From positions 1-44,679 of IMG/VR virus record IMGVR_UViG_3300007540_000025: a stretch of DNA of 44,679 nt; one strand, 5' to 3'. Made by a program: the position numbers and the translations under genes. Below are positions 17,541-26,796 of the stretch, one piece after another. Each line of letters begins with the position of its first letter. Positions within the stretch are counted from its first letter, which is position 1. The notes beneath the pieces are model-generated. The model did not search any database and was not told where the DNA came from. It saw only the letters and a program-made list of their open reading frames with translations. Source of the DNA: a virus.

Positions 17541-20500
17541 TATAATATGTTTTTTCTATAGTGACTAGTAACTGAAAATAAATTAAAATCGTTTGTGTTT
17601 GTATTTTCTGACTGCTCTAATTTAACAGTCAAATAATTTCCTTTAAATCTACCTGTTGTTTTATATACAGGTACAATGTGTTTACCAACACCCATTCTAT
17701 CTATTTGTTCGCTAGACAAATCAAGTGTATACTCATTATCATTATTTGTACTGTACACAAATGTACTAAAAATCCTACTGTCAGATAATCCATTGTTTGC
17801 TACTACTACTTTATCGTAAACTTTTAGACTTGCTACTTCTTCGTTGTTAGAAAATACTACATAAGGATTATCTGTTAGCGTACCATAAAATGTATTATAC
17901 GTACTTGCTGTAGTATCATGAGAATACAACTTTACTCTATTTGCATGAGTTGCATCAACTTCTACACTATGTTCTCCACCTATAGAATATAAAACACCCT
18001 TGTAATGACAATTTATAAAAGTACCGTAACTTCTTTTTGAAGTAAACACTCCTAATAACTCATCGTATGATATATTAAAATATTTTCGTGCACCATCTGA
18101 ATAATTAAAACTAAACATGATTTCATTAAAACTAGGATTGTATGAAATGTTTAAACCACCTTTTAACTTATTTGTTCCATAGCTAAATAAAGGAGAGTCT
18201 TCGATTTTTACTTGTTGTAAAGGCTCAAGTAAATTAGTAATTTTATTTATAGCAGATAATTCTGCAACTTGATTTGGAGCTCTTGATGAAACTACACATA
18301 TAGAATTATTATTATTATCATACCAATACAATCCTAAGTCTGTAGCGTATAAGTTCATTCTATTTTGACTACCGTTTTTTATGCTTATGTAATCGTTTCT
18401 TTCAATAACATTTCCAGTTCCTAAATTACTTTGTATTGATATAGCGCTACCATCTTTCGCACTAATTAAAGCTCTAGTGTTTATTGATACAATAGATGTT
18501 GCATTTTCTTGTAATGCATATATTTTATCTTTAAATGTTTTTAGGTTATTTATGCCACCATAGTTAGCATTTACTTCAAATATTTCATTAGCATCAAATT
18601 TAGAAAAAGCATCAGATGTTTGACCTGCAATTTTAGTATTTGAAATAGCTATCATATTTTTAAAATCTGTAACTAATTCTACATTGCTGTCTTTAGCAGG
18701 AAAACTTTTTAGATTATTACTTGAAGAATAAGAACCATCATATAAATATTCATCTTGTACTTGAAGCTGTGGTCTATTTTTTCCAAAGTAAACACCTCTT
18801 CTTAAATCTAAATTTATTGATGACTCGACAGGAAAAATTAAACCTTGTGCTATTCTATAACCTGAGTTAGTTCCTGTATTATAAGTTGTTTTATGAAATT
18901 TGTTTAACGAAAACATATTCACATATGTATCTCCACCAAACACAGGTAGTATCATTTCTGTATTATCTGAGGTTATTTGTTCACCATGCAAAGAAGCTCC
19001 TGTACTTATCCATCTTACAGATTCAAAATTTGTTTGGCTATTACCACCGTACTGCCCAGATATTGCAGTTATAGGATTTATAACTTTAACATACGCTTTA
19101 GAATCTCCGTAATGATTTGTACCCCCAACTCTATTATCAACTATTCCTACATTAGCGTGGTCCATATCAAATTGAGAACTAGCTGTAAGGCTTAAAGCTA
19201 AAGTATTGTTACCATCCATTACTTTAAACTCTCCTGAATCTCTATGTATTTTTCCGTTAGTAGCGTGTACTTGCGTTAGATTATTATTATCTTGCGAGAT
19301 ACCATTACCTGAGTATATCATTGCTGAATTTACAAAATCTTGCGATGATGCTAACAATGAATTCGATATTACCTCTCCAGGACCTACTGACTCTCCATAA
19401 AGAACATCTTTTACGTGATACCAAGAGTTTGCTGCTACAGTTAAAGGATTATCGTTTAAATCATCACAATAATATTTTGAAAAACACGAAAGTTGTTTAG
19501 AGTTTGGGTCAGCAGGTTTTGAATTATAATCTAATGCAATAGGGGCTGCATAGAAAAAATTATCATTAGTACCAATCATCCAAGTAATTAAACTGTCATT
19601 ACCTAGTTTTAAATTGTTATGTGTAGTTCTAGAAGGTTTTTGACTTGTTTGATAACTTTTGCATCTTAATTTAGCTGCAATAGATACTTTATGATTAGTA
19701 CTACTTGTGTAGTTCAACCGACCAAACATTAAATCAGGAGAATCAATAGTTACCATCTCAGTAACATCTGCTCCACTAAACCCTGCATTTCCTGTAGCCA
19801 TTGTAAATAAATTACATTTATCTAAGCCTACTCTGTTTTTAAATACAGAACCATTGTCTGTTTCATCAGCATATTTAATACATGTATTTAATATACCAGC
19901 AGCTATTACTCTTCTGTCAGAGTCTCTCCTTTCTGCTCTTACTATACTAAACCCTGATATTTGTTTTTTGACATCTTGTGTGAGCTTTACTCTAAATTCT
20001 GGATACAATATATATCCATTACCTAAAGGGTCGCATAAAACATACTTTCTAGGTTTATTTACTGCTCCAGTACCAGCAGTAGGTGTGTAAGTTCCTGGCA
20101 CATCTCCAATAAATCTAAAATCTGATTCTATACATGGAAATCTTATATCTCCAACAGGATAAGTAAATGTTTCGTTTCCATTTTTATCATACAATTGAAT
20201 ACCAAATCTGTAAATTTCATCACGCATATACCCAACATATTTACTTGCATACAAAGGGTTTTTATAATTATCAAAATATCCGTCTTCGCCGTTTCGACTT
20301 AATGGACCATAATACTGTGGTTCGCAATACCCATCATTTGTAGCGTTAAAAGGAAAATTATCATCTTCGTCAGGGTCATTAATTTTATGCCAATAAGGAG
20401 TATCATCTAATGTAATTTTTTTTAATTTAAAAGTTACATAAACTCCATTTACATCTGCACCTTCATAATTAGACGTAGAAGCACCAAACATAAGTTTTTC

Positions 20501-22192
20501 TGTATTTCCTGTACCTGCATATGCATATCTATATTCTGTAGTATTTTGTGGTAATTCTTTATATAGTGTGTTATCATACAAGTCAGGATTGTTAAATTCT
20601 GAATATGTTGAATAAGAACCACTACTAGGTGCAGTATCAAAACTACTAGGAGCTCCTGAATGCTTAAATGACTTTACTCTAAAAGCGTTTAAGTCGTTAA
20701 TTATTTCAGATGTGTTATTTTTTAAATTAGCAGCTAAAAGTCTGTTATCTTTTACTGCTATTGTTTGTGCAACATCCCAAGTGTTCTTTTTAATTAATAA
20801 CTCAGCACCTGTTATTATTGTAGTATTTTCGTTACCATTATGAGTAAGAGTTACAGTGCTAGTATTAATATTTTCTTCTTTTAAAACAAAAAAAGCAGCA
20901 CCTCCAAAATTGTCTAAGTACTGTATCCCTATTAATTGAATTTTACTATATACTGTATCTATGTTTGCAATTTCTAATGTAACTGATTTACCTGAATTAC
21001 TAGCAATTGTACCACCTACAGCGTCACTATACTGTGATGTCTTTGAAGATATACCTAAAGGTATTGGATTTGTTATAGGAGATACTATAGAGCCTTTACC
21101 ATCAGAAGTTAAAAGTTTGTAACAATATGACCAACTACCACAATTAATACTCCCGCTATCTGTTACAGTTTTTATGTTTATAGGAAATAAAGGAGATTTT
21201 GCAAACAAATTAAAATCTTCTGCTGAATCAAAATCTGCATACACACCTGAAGATGCTTTTAAGTTAATTGTTTTGATAGGGTTTACTCCATCAGTCCAAT
21301 AAATTCTTTCAAAATTTTCGTTTTCTTCTATTTTTTCTACTATTAAACTTGATGTTTTTGATTCAATTCCAAAATCACCAAATACAATTGCTTCTATAAA
21401 GTAATCAGTATCACTGTAAGGGTCAATATGAATTTTACACACAACCTGCAAAGTTTCTGATATGTAACAAATTGAAGCTATGTAATTACTAAAACTTGTT
21501 ATAGATAAGGGGAATAATGAAAGTTTATTTGAGTTATTGTATATATTTTTAGAAAATAGCACCCCACTATTTATTGTTAACTCAGTACCATTTACTAAAC
21601 TTTTTATAAAAATGTTATCTGGATTAATAGCTTGAGTTTGGTTTTTTGCAAAAAAATACAATCCCATAATACCTTCATCATTTGGAGAAGGTACTAATGC
21701 AACATTCATTATACTTGTAAAAACGCTATCATTTTTCATTGTATTATAGCAATGCAATAAAATAGTATTTGTTGTATAACCTGTGGAGCTATTTAAATAA
21801 TCAGAACCTAATGCAGCTTGTGTAATTGGAACGCTGTAATGATTATCCGAACCAAAAAAAATATAAGAAGCTGTAGTTTGAAAATAAAAAGATATTTCTG
21901 TAAGATTAGCAACTGGGTCTCCAGTAATACTCCAAAATATTTTATTTTCTGTTGTAGTAGGTTGAAAATTCCATCCTTGTAGTTTAAACTCTAATTCTTC
22001 TACGTTAGATTTTAAGTTTTGTATAGTTCCTAAATCACCATCTTTAGCGTTTAATCTTACATTAGCTGCGTCACTATAATTATCGTTACCAATTAAATGT
22101 TCATCAGTGTCTGAATCTAGCCCTTTATAAAATAGATTAGGTTTTTTACCTCCTGTTAAATCTGCTAGTTGTTGTCTTACTGTTTTAGCCAT
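17540..22192 (-). CDS. Tail nozzle / muzzle protein (P22 gp10-type), 1550 aa
   Basis: This is a large, beta-rich, serine/asparagine/threonine-rich protein with no membrane segment. The start carries the signature of phage nozzle or stabilisation proteins: GLDSDTDEHLIGNDNYSDA followed by ANVRL at residues 24-47. It matches the G-(L/M)-N-x-D-x-D-x-x-L-I-x-x-N-E-Y-x-D-A-x-N-V-R pattern of P22 gp10-like and crAss-like muzzle proteins. The body has many repeated beta-blade-like units. It would form the distal part of a short tail below the ring proteins, and gene order (tail-tube gene before, lytic cargo genes after) agrees with this. At 1550 aa it is longer than P22 gp10 (472 aa) and in the range of crAss-like muzzles. 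Receptor binding by inserted domains is possible but not shown. Confidence 0.75.
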   Translation of the reverse strand: MAKTVRQQLADLTGGKKPNLFYKGLDSDTDEHLIGNDNYSDAANVRLNAKDGDLGTIQNLKSNVEELEFKLQGWNFQPTTTENKIFWSITGDPVANLTEISFYFQTTASYIFFGSDNHYSVPITQAALGSDYLNSSTGYTTNTILLHCYNTMKNDSVFTSIMNVALVPSPNDEGIMGLYFFAKNQTQAINPDNIFIKSLVNGTELTINSGVLFSKNIYNNSNKLSLFPLSITSFSNYIASICYISETLQVVCKIHIDPYSDTDYFIEAIVFGDFGIESKTSSLIVEKIEENENFERIYWTDGVNPIKTINLKASSGVYADFDSAEDFNLFAKSPLFPINIKTVTDSGSINCGSWSYCYKLLTSDGKGSIVSPITNPIPLGISSKTSQYSDAVGGTIASNSGKSVTLEIANIDTVYSKIQLIGIQYLDNFGGAAFFVLKEENINTSTVTLTHNGNENTTIITGAELLIKKNTWDVAQTIAVKDNRLLAANLKNNTSEIINDLNAFRVKSFKHSGAPSSFDTAPSSGSYSTYSEFNNPDLYDNTLYKELPQNTTEYRYAYAGTGNTEKLMFGASTSNYEGADVNGVYVTFKLKKITLDDTPYWHKINDPDEDDNFPFNATNDGYCEPQYYGPLSRNGEDGYFDNYKNPLYASKYVGYMRDEIYRFGIQLYDKNGNETFTYPVGDIRFPCIESDFRFIGDVPGTYTPTAGTGAVNKPRKYVLCDPLGNGYILYPEFRVKLTQDVKKQISGFSIVRAERRDSDRRVIAAGILNTCIKYADETDNGSVFKNRVGLDKCNLFTMATGNAGFSGADVTEMVTIDSPDLMFGRLNYTSSTNHKVSIAAKLRCKSYQTSQKPSRTTHNNLKLGNDSLITWMIGTNDNFFYAAPIALDYNSKPADPNSKQLSCFSKYYCDDLNDNPLTVAANSWYHVKDVLYGESVGPGEVISNSLLASSQDFVNSAMIYSGNGISQDNNNLTQVHATNGKIHRDSGEFKVMDGNNTLALSLTASSQFDMDHANVGIVDNRVGGTNHYGDSKAYVKVINPITAISGQYGGNSQTNFESVRWISTGASLHGEQITSDNTEMILPVFGGDTYVNMFSLNKFHKTTYNTGTNSGYRIAQGLIFPVESSINLDLRRGVYFGKNRPQLQVQDEYLYDGSYSSSNNLKSFPAKDSNVELVTDFKNMIAISNTKIAGQTSDAFSKFDANEIFEVNANYGGINNLKTFKDKIYALQENATSIVSINTRALISAKDGSAISIQSNLGTGNVIERNDYISIKNGSQNRMNLYATDLGLYWYDNNNNSICVVSSRAPNQVAELSAINKITNLLEPLQQVKIEDSPLFSYGTNKLKGGLNISYNPSFNEIMFSFNYSDGARKYFNISYDELLGVFTSKRSYGTFINCHYKGVLYSIGGEHSVEVDATHANRVKLYSHDTTASTYNTFYGTLTDNPYVVFSNNEEVASLKVYDKVVVANNGLSDSRIFSTFVYSTNNDNEYTLDLSSEQIDRMGVGKHIVPVYKTTGRFKGNYLTVKLEQSENTNTNDFNLFSVTSHYRKNIL

Positions 22193-22833
22193 TATATATC
22201 TAAATTAGAATATGATGAATTAATTGGAATTAAACTGTTCCAAATTTTAGAAATATTTCTCATTTGGTTTCTTGAAGGCATGTTGTCATTACCTCTAGCT
22301 TGCGCGCATAATCTATTCCATTCATTTTTCATATCTAAATAAATGTATCTTGGAAGTTTTTGATTATAATAATCTCTAGCTTTGTATTTATACATTATGT
22401 AATGAGATACAGCATCTTCATGATTTGCTTGCATTGTTGGGTAGCCTTCTGAGTCTGTTTCAAGCGCAATATAACTTATTTGTATGCTTGGGTCAGAAAC
22501 TTCTGAAAACTGTATAAAACCACTAGATAAATAATATTTATAGTTTAAGTTTGAATTACTTAAGCTTTTAAATGATTTAGTTTGTGGTTCATAAAAAATA
22601 TCATTAGAATTTTTTACATCAATTACTTCTATTAAATCATTTGGTAGTGCAGCTTGTTTATTTGTTATAGTTAAAGAAACTTCCTTGTTCACGAACGTTT
22701 TAAAAGTTCCTATTTTTTTTTCTGCTTCAAAAGCCCACTCTACAAATGTATTAAATTCACTTGCTGCATCCTGAACGCCTAAGTTTCTGATTACAGCTGC
22801 TACTACTTGTTTGACGCTAATTCTAGGTTGCAT
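22192..22833 (-). CDS. Tail tubular / head-tail adaptor-like protein, 213 aa
   Basis: The architecture resembles T7 gp11/P22 gp4-type adaptors. There is an N-terminal helical stretch (residues 5-45, with FVEWAFEAEKKIG), a central beta region opening with the typical phrase KQAALPNDLIEVIDV, and a C-terminal helical bundle (AVSHYIMYKYKARDYYN, then WNRLCAQARG). Residues 120-135 hold the common IQISYIALETD strand. Such proteins form the ring that connects the portal assembly to the tail nozzle, and the next gene encodes the nozzle. Start and stop codons overlap or nearly touch those of both neighbours. The fold is inferred by pattern. Confidence 0.65.
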   Translation of the reverse strand: MQPRISVKQVVAAVIRNLGVQDAASEFNTFVEWAFEAEKKIGTFKTFVNKEVSLTITNKQAALPNDLIEVIDVKNSNDIFYEPQTKSFKSLSNSNLNYKYYLSSGFIQFSEVSDPSIQISYIALETDSEGYPTMQANHEDAVSHYIMYKYKARDYYNQKLPRYIYLDMKNEWNRLCAQARGNDNMPSRNQMRNISKIWNSLIPINSSYSNLDI

Positions 22834-22834
22834 A

Positions 22835-23257
22835 TTAGTATTCTTTTACAGTATTAATTATTTCTTTAAACCTTTTTAAAGGTAGTATTTTGTATGTTTT
22901 GTATTTAGATGCTCTTTCCCAAATAAGCTTATTGTAATAATCATCTAAGATAGGAACTTTGTATTTTATAATTTTTCCTGTCTTTTCATATTCGTTTACA
23001 TCTATCTGTATATGAAAAGGTCTTTTGTGTAGTTGTTTTTTAATATACATTTTACCCATTTTTTGTGGTAATTGTATTTGTTCTTTATTTTGAGCCAATT
23101 CTATAATTAATTCTTGTAAAAAAGATTTTAAAATATTAAAATAAACAGAATAAGACATTTTTTTATTGTTAAACATTAAACTATCGTTAATGTTGCTGTA
23201 GATGTCTTTAATGTTTACATATTTATTCTTGTACTTTTTTAGACTGAGTTTTTTCAT
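22835..23257 (-). CDS. Small basic protein in the tail-ring gene cluster, 140 aa
   Basis: The ATG at 23257 is preferred over one at 23305, which would add 16 residues that read like a frame-shadow of the upstream gene. The protein is very lysine-rich. It has an N-terminal helix, a middle section SVYFNILKSFLQELIIELAQ followed by a QLPQKMGKMYIKK turn, and a C-terminus rich in K, Y and W. The helix-LP-x-x-MG-x-hydrophobic arrangement loosely recalls HU/IHF subunits, which do occur in the structural block of crAss-like phages, but I cannot establish homology. It overlaps the end of the upstream ring gene by 35 bases, a tight translational coupling. Confidence 0.5.
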   Translation of the reverse strand: MKKLSLKKYKNKYVNIKDIYSNINDSLMFNNKKMSYSVYFNILKSFLQELIIELAQNKEQIQLPQKMGKMYIKKQLHKRPFHIQIDVNEYEKTGKIIKYKVPILDDYYNKLIWERASKYKTYKILPLKRFKEIINTVKEY

Positions 23258-23873
23258 CTGTTTGGTTGTTTGGTGTATTTGCAGATAAATTATATAGCAT
23301 AACAATTTCTTTTCCTATTATTTCTTGTGTTAAAACACTTAAAAGTTCATTTGATATAGGATATTGTGTAGTATCGTCATCTACATAACTACTTACTTGT
23401 GTTGGGTCTTCAAATATAGCTTTCATTTCTATAATACCATCAGATACCAATCCATCACCTTCAAAAACATATAATTTATTAGGAGTTAAAGATGCATGCT
23501 TCTTAGCTACATTACGCATAAATTTAGATTGCTGTATAAACATTCTATCATGGTCTTGTACAACAGGCAATAATTCCATAGAAGCGTCTACAGAGCTTCC
23601 ATCACGATAAGCTATACTTCTAATAGCTCTATTATTGTTAAAGCCAACAATACGGTTATAATCGATTCCTACTGAAGATACAGACCTTACATCTATTTGA
23701 TAAAGTGATTCAGAAGTTTTTCTGCCACTATCTGTATATTTTAACAACAATTCTGCACGTTTTGCGTGTATCATGTATTTTATTTGCCTTGTAGATACAT
23801 TAGAATCGTCAGATACTACACCGCCTTCTACGATGTTTTTAATGTTGTAAGTAATTTCGTTTAATGTTGCCAT
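23223..23873 (-). CDS. Ring / neck structural protein, crAss-like type, 216 aa
   Basis: The N-terminus (LNEITYNIKNIVEGG, a short acidic spacer, then STRQIKYMIHAKRAELLLKY) has the organisation of a family of neck or ring proteins found beside the MCP and tail genes of crAss-like phages. In those, a short N-terminal helix precedes an SxRQI...KRAxLL helix. The middle is beta-rich, and the C-terminus (residues 170-200) is a helix followed by a polar tail. The probable role is one of the stacked rings between portal and nozzle. The gene is preceded by a hairpin terminator and lies downstream of another adaptor-like gene. The family call is from memory of the pattern. Confidence 0.6.
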   Translation of the reverse strand: MATLNEITYNIKNIVEGGVVSDDSNVSTRQIKYMIHAKRAELLLKYTDSGRKTSESLYQIDVRSVSSVGIDYNRIVGFNNNRAIRSIAYRDGSSVDASMELLPVVQDHDRMFIQQSKFMRNVAKKHASLTPNKLYVFEGDGLVSDGIIEMKAIFEDPTQVSSYVDDDTTQYPISNELLSVLTQEIIGKEIVMLYNLSANTPNNQTDEKTQSKKVQE

Positions 23874-23896
23874 ATCATATGTTTATTAATAAAGAA

Positions 23897-23927
23897 AGGG
23901 CGGCGCAGTTAACACCACAACCGCCCT
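23897..23927 (-). terminator. Hairpin terminator between ring-protein genes
   Basis: The inverted repeat AGGGCGG (23897-23903) / CCGCCCT (23921-23927) has a 17-base loop. On the minus strand it is followed by TTTCTTTATT. It lies between the stop of the 203-aa gene (23955) and the ATG of the 216-aa gene (23873), and it is conspicuously G+C rich for this genome. It may terminate or attenuate the upstream transcript, or stabilise mRNA ends. Confidence 0.6.
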
Positions 23928-23954
23928 CTCAAAGCAAGGGAGCAAAAAGCACCT

Positions 23955-24566
23955 TTATTTACCACGCCCTCCTAATGCTGAGTTTCTCTCTAATACTTCA
24001 GCTTGCATAAGCTGGTATCGAGGGTCACCCAATGTTTGTAGGATTTTACGGGCAGCAATTTGAGCTATTTCTTCAAAACAATGACTTGATAAGTCTGACC
24101 ACAATGTAGTGTAAGACAAATAAGTTAAATCTATTGAAGTTGTTACAGATAATCCTAATACTTTTAAAAAACCACCTTCTTCATAAATAACAGGGTTGTT
24201 AGCGTCTGCTTTATTAAAAGGGTCGTTAGTATAAGATGAATAATCTGATATTTGTATTATTTTTACATTAGTACTTGGAGTATTTGTTAATCTTGCCGAC
24301 AACAATCTATAGTAATCCTCTGTTAAAGAACTTAGCTCTATAGTGAAAGGTGTCGCTAATGAGACTGTTTGTGTAACTACAAGTTTTTCTAACTTATCTC
24401 TTGCATCTTGACTAGATTCAAATATAGTGTAATACTGTTGTAAAAATTCATCAGTAGCCATTTCAGTGTACATAAGTAATTGAGTATCAGAAAAATACGC
24501 TGTATCTTCTCTGTCTACAATTTGTCTTATCCGTGGATAAATGTCTGAACCAATAGCTATTGACAT
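23955..24566 (-). CDS. Head-tail adaptor / ring-like protein, 203 aa
   Basis: A helical N-terminus (IYPRIRQIVDREDTAYFSD, then LLMYTEMATDEFLQQYY) leads into a beta-rich centre with a typical adaptor phrase (LSSLTEDYYRLLSARL). A C-terminal helix contains CFEEIAQIAARKILQTLGDP. This overall order is shared with phage head-tail adaptors and with the tail-tubular gene at 22192. Together with the following two genes it would build the neck rings. It begins 3 bases after the preceding stop and ends just before a hairpin terminator. The exact ring position is unknown. Confidence 0.58.
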   Translation of the reverse strand: MSIAIGSDIYPRIRQIVDREDTAYFSDTQLLMYTEMATDEFLQQYYTIFESSQDARDKLEKLVVTQTVSLATPFTIELSSLTEDYYRLLSARLTNTPSTNVKIIQISDYSSYTNDPFNKADANNPVIYEEGGFLKVLGLSVTTSIDLTYLSYTTLWSDLSSHCFEEIAQIAARKILQTLGDPRYQLMQAEVLERNSALGGRGK

Positions 24567-24569
24567 TTG

Positions 24570-25247
24570 TTATACTTTTTCTTTTGTTTTACTTTTAGCT
24601 TTTGGAGTTTCACCTCTTAAATCATGTTTAATCAAAGCAAAGATGTCTTTGTTGTCTTTTAACCAAACAATAACTTGTTCTTCGTTAGTTCCAATAGCTT
24701 GTTTTCCGTACATAAAAGTACTGTTTTTATAACTAAGATTTTTTGACTTTAAAGCGTCTAGAATAAATACTCTATAATCTTTTTCAGGGTCAAAATGTGT
24801 TTCCATAAATTTTTCTGGAGATTCTTGCGCTACTTTAATAATGTGTGCTCTTAATACATCAGTATTAGAATTCATATTCATTTTATGTAATTTTGCAAAA
24901 TCCATTACATCTTTAATATTCATTTTAGCAGCCTCTATAACAGCCTGTGCTGAATCTAAAGTCTTTTTTGTGTCCATTTGTTCTTTTTGTACTAAATCTA
25001 CTCTAGTCCAATCAGCTTGAATAGTTGGATGCTCTTGTAGCCATTCATCTACTAACCTATCATTCTCTATTGTTTTATTTAAAACAAAAGATGCGCTATT
25101 TATAGTATAATCTATTTCTAATCCATTTACGTCAACAAGCTGTATAATTTTACCATGTTTATTCTTATAATTACCTTTCAAGGAAAAGTTTCTTAATTTT
25201 GGATACCTGTTGTGAGTGTACGTAATAATGTTTTTAATTGTCTCCAT
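24570..25247 (-). CDS. Unknown protein between capsid and neck genes, 225 aa
   Basis: I do not recognise this protein. It is mixed alpha/beta and soluble. An N-terminal basic part has a GNYKNKHGKIIQLVDVNG hairpin-like stretch. The centre is helical (residues 95-150) and the C-terminus is lysine-rich. There is no cysteine motif or membrane segment. It starts just after the terminator that follows the capsid gene and is nearly fused to the neck genes downstream, so a virion or assembly role is likely from position alone. Confidence 0.5.
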   Translation of the reverse strand: METIKNIITYTHNRYPKLRNFSLKGNYKNKHGKIIQLVDVNGLEIDYTINSASFVLNKTIENDRLVDEWLQEHPTIQADWTRVDLVQKEQMDTKKTLDSAQAVIEAAKMNIKDVMDFAKLHKMNMNSNTDVLRAHIIKVAQESPEKFMETHFDPEKDYRVFILDALKSKNLSYKNSTFMYGKQAIGTNEEQVIVWLKDNKDIFALIKHDLRGETPKAKSKTKEKV

Positions 25248-25276
25248 TTTCTTGCTTTTTTTAAAATTTATCGGTT

Positions 25277-25307
25277 AAAAAAAACCACCCACGCGTGAGC
25301 GTGGATG
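25277..25307 (-). terminator. Rho-independent terminator after the capsid gene
   Basis: On the minus strand, CATCCACGC and GCGTGGGTG pair over nine base pairs (one wobble) around a TCAC loop (25286-25307). Eight T residues follow (25284-25277). It stands 19 bases past the stop of the major capsid gene and before the next ATG at 25247. It would end or reduce transcription after the most abundantly needed virion protein, giving capsid mRNA in excess of neck-protein mRNA. Confidence 0.85.
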
Positions 25308-25325
25308 ATTATTGTAATTTACATA

Positions 25326-26750
25326 TTATAGTACTAAACCTAGTGGCTTAATAATACCACATGATTGTGGGTTACGAATAATAACACCAGATTCAGATAA
25401 GATATGACATTCAAAAGTATCATTACCGTTTGCAGCTGCCATAGAAGCAGGGTCATTAGGGTTAATCATACCAGGTACATATTTCTTTACAAAGTTTCTA
25501 TTGTATCCTTCAGCGCCTTTAGCGATAAGTTCTACGTTAGCAACTCCATCTTGAACTGACATATCCATAAATACCATTAAGCCAGATAATCCTGCTGAAG
25601 CAAATGCGCTAGTTCCAATACCTGTTACGGTAGCAGAAATATTCGGGTCATCAAAACATGGGTTATGAACTAAAGTAATTTTATTACCTAAAGCCATGTA
25701 TGAAGTAAAATTAGCTCCTACCTCTACAGAATCACCGCTTTTATCAGCAATCAAAGCAGCAGCTGAACCAGCATTTGTTAAGTGTGTAACCATTGCTTTT
25801 TGGAAATTAATCATACCTTGCATACCAGTAAAACAAACATACTCATTACCAGTTACCTTTAGTGAACTAAGAGATAAAGTACCAATAAAGTTTAGTAATT
25901 CACCTTCTGTTATAGCTACTGCGCCAGATTCAAATTGATTAGCAGCAGCAATTTGTGCTATAATACCATCACCCATTGAAGGTAAGGCTGCATCAAGTAA
26001 ACCACCTTGGTCACCAGGGTAAGATAAAGTCGAGTTTCTTGTAGATTTACCAAACCATCGGTTTAGCTCTAACTCATACATAAACTGGTCAGTCATTTGT
26101 TGCTCTTTGGTAAAGTACCATAATCTGTGACCATTGTGTTCTACCCAAGTAACATCGTGTAAATCAATACCATTGATTTTACATCTTCTACGAGATAAGG
26201 TTAAATGATTACGATGAGTTTCTGGATAAGCATATCCTTCACCTACTGAATCACCATCAGAACCTTGGTTGAAAGCGTTACCAACTACACCAACAATATC
26301 ACCATCAGAATAAGTAGCTTCAGCTTTAGCTTCAATAGGCTCAAAAGTTACTGTTTTGTGGTCAGTATCTAGAGCGCTTACACCTGTAACAAATGCAGTA
26401 GCACCATTTTTAAAACGAATAATATCATTTGTTTGAATCATGCAAGTTTCAGTAGCATCATCTTTGATGTCTATTGTATCTGCTGTACCGACTGCGAATG
26501 TAGCTGTTTTGTCTGTGTCGATTTTTGCTGGAGCTTTGTAACGATTCATTACTTTCCACTCAAAAGTGTCTCCACCAATTACTTTTTCACTAGCACCGAA
26601 ACCAAGTCGTTCTAGTAAGTACGTCATAGAGTAGCGAGGATACAATTCAATAATTTTCTTCGCAATTTCAGGGTACTTTAACATGTTTGCAACCAAAGAG
26701 TTTTCTGTAGTGTTATACTCAGGGTTGTATTTAGCATTATAAACCTTCAT
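25326..26750 (-). CDS. Major capsid protein, 474 aa
   Basis: This is the gene directly after the scaffold-like gene, with its own terminator, and its length fits crAss-like HK97-fold capsid proteins (about 450-500 aa). The N-terminal arm is polar. Then comes PRYSMTYLLERLGFG and a GGDTFEWKVM strand, a segment carrying repeated short beta strands (SDGDIVGVVG) and an SRRRCKINGIDLHDVTWVEH region. The C-terminus is alanine/glycine-rich, ending NPQSCGIIKPLGLVL. There is no protease gene nearby and no obvious cleavable delta domain. The call rests on position, length and the general sequence pattern; I cannot run a profile search. An A+T-only stretch of 47 bases separates it from the scaffold gene. 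Confidence 0.78.
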   Translation of the reverse strand: MKVYNAKYNPEYNTTENSLVANMLKYPEIAKKIIELYPRYSMTYLLERLGFGASEKVIGGDTFEWKVMNRYKAPAKIDTDKTATFAVGTADTIDIKDDATETCMIQTNDIIRFKNGATAFVTGVSALDTDHKTVTFEPIEAKAEATYSDGDIVGVVGNAFNQGSDGDSVGEGYAYPETHRNHLTLSRRRCKINGIDLHDVTWVEHNGHRLWYFTKEQQMTDQFMYELELNRWFGKSTRNSTLSYPGDQGGLLDAALPSMGDGIIAQIAAANQFESGAVAITEGELLNFIGTLSLSSLKVTGNEYVCFTGMQGMINFQKAMVTHLTNAGSAAALIADKSGDSVEVGANFTSYMALGNKITLVHNPCFDDPNISATVTGIGTSAFASAGLSGLMVFMDMSVQDGVANVELIAKGAEGYNRNFVKKYVPGMINPNDPASMAAANGNDTFECHILSESGVIIRNPQSCGIIKPLGLVL

Positions 26751-26796
26751 TTTTTCTTAATTTTTTATATTAATTATTAATTTATTTATTTAGTTA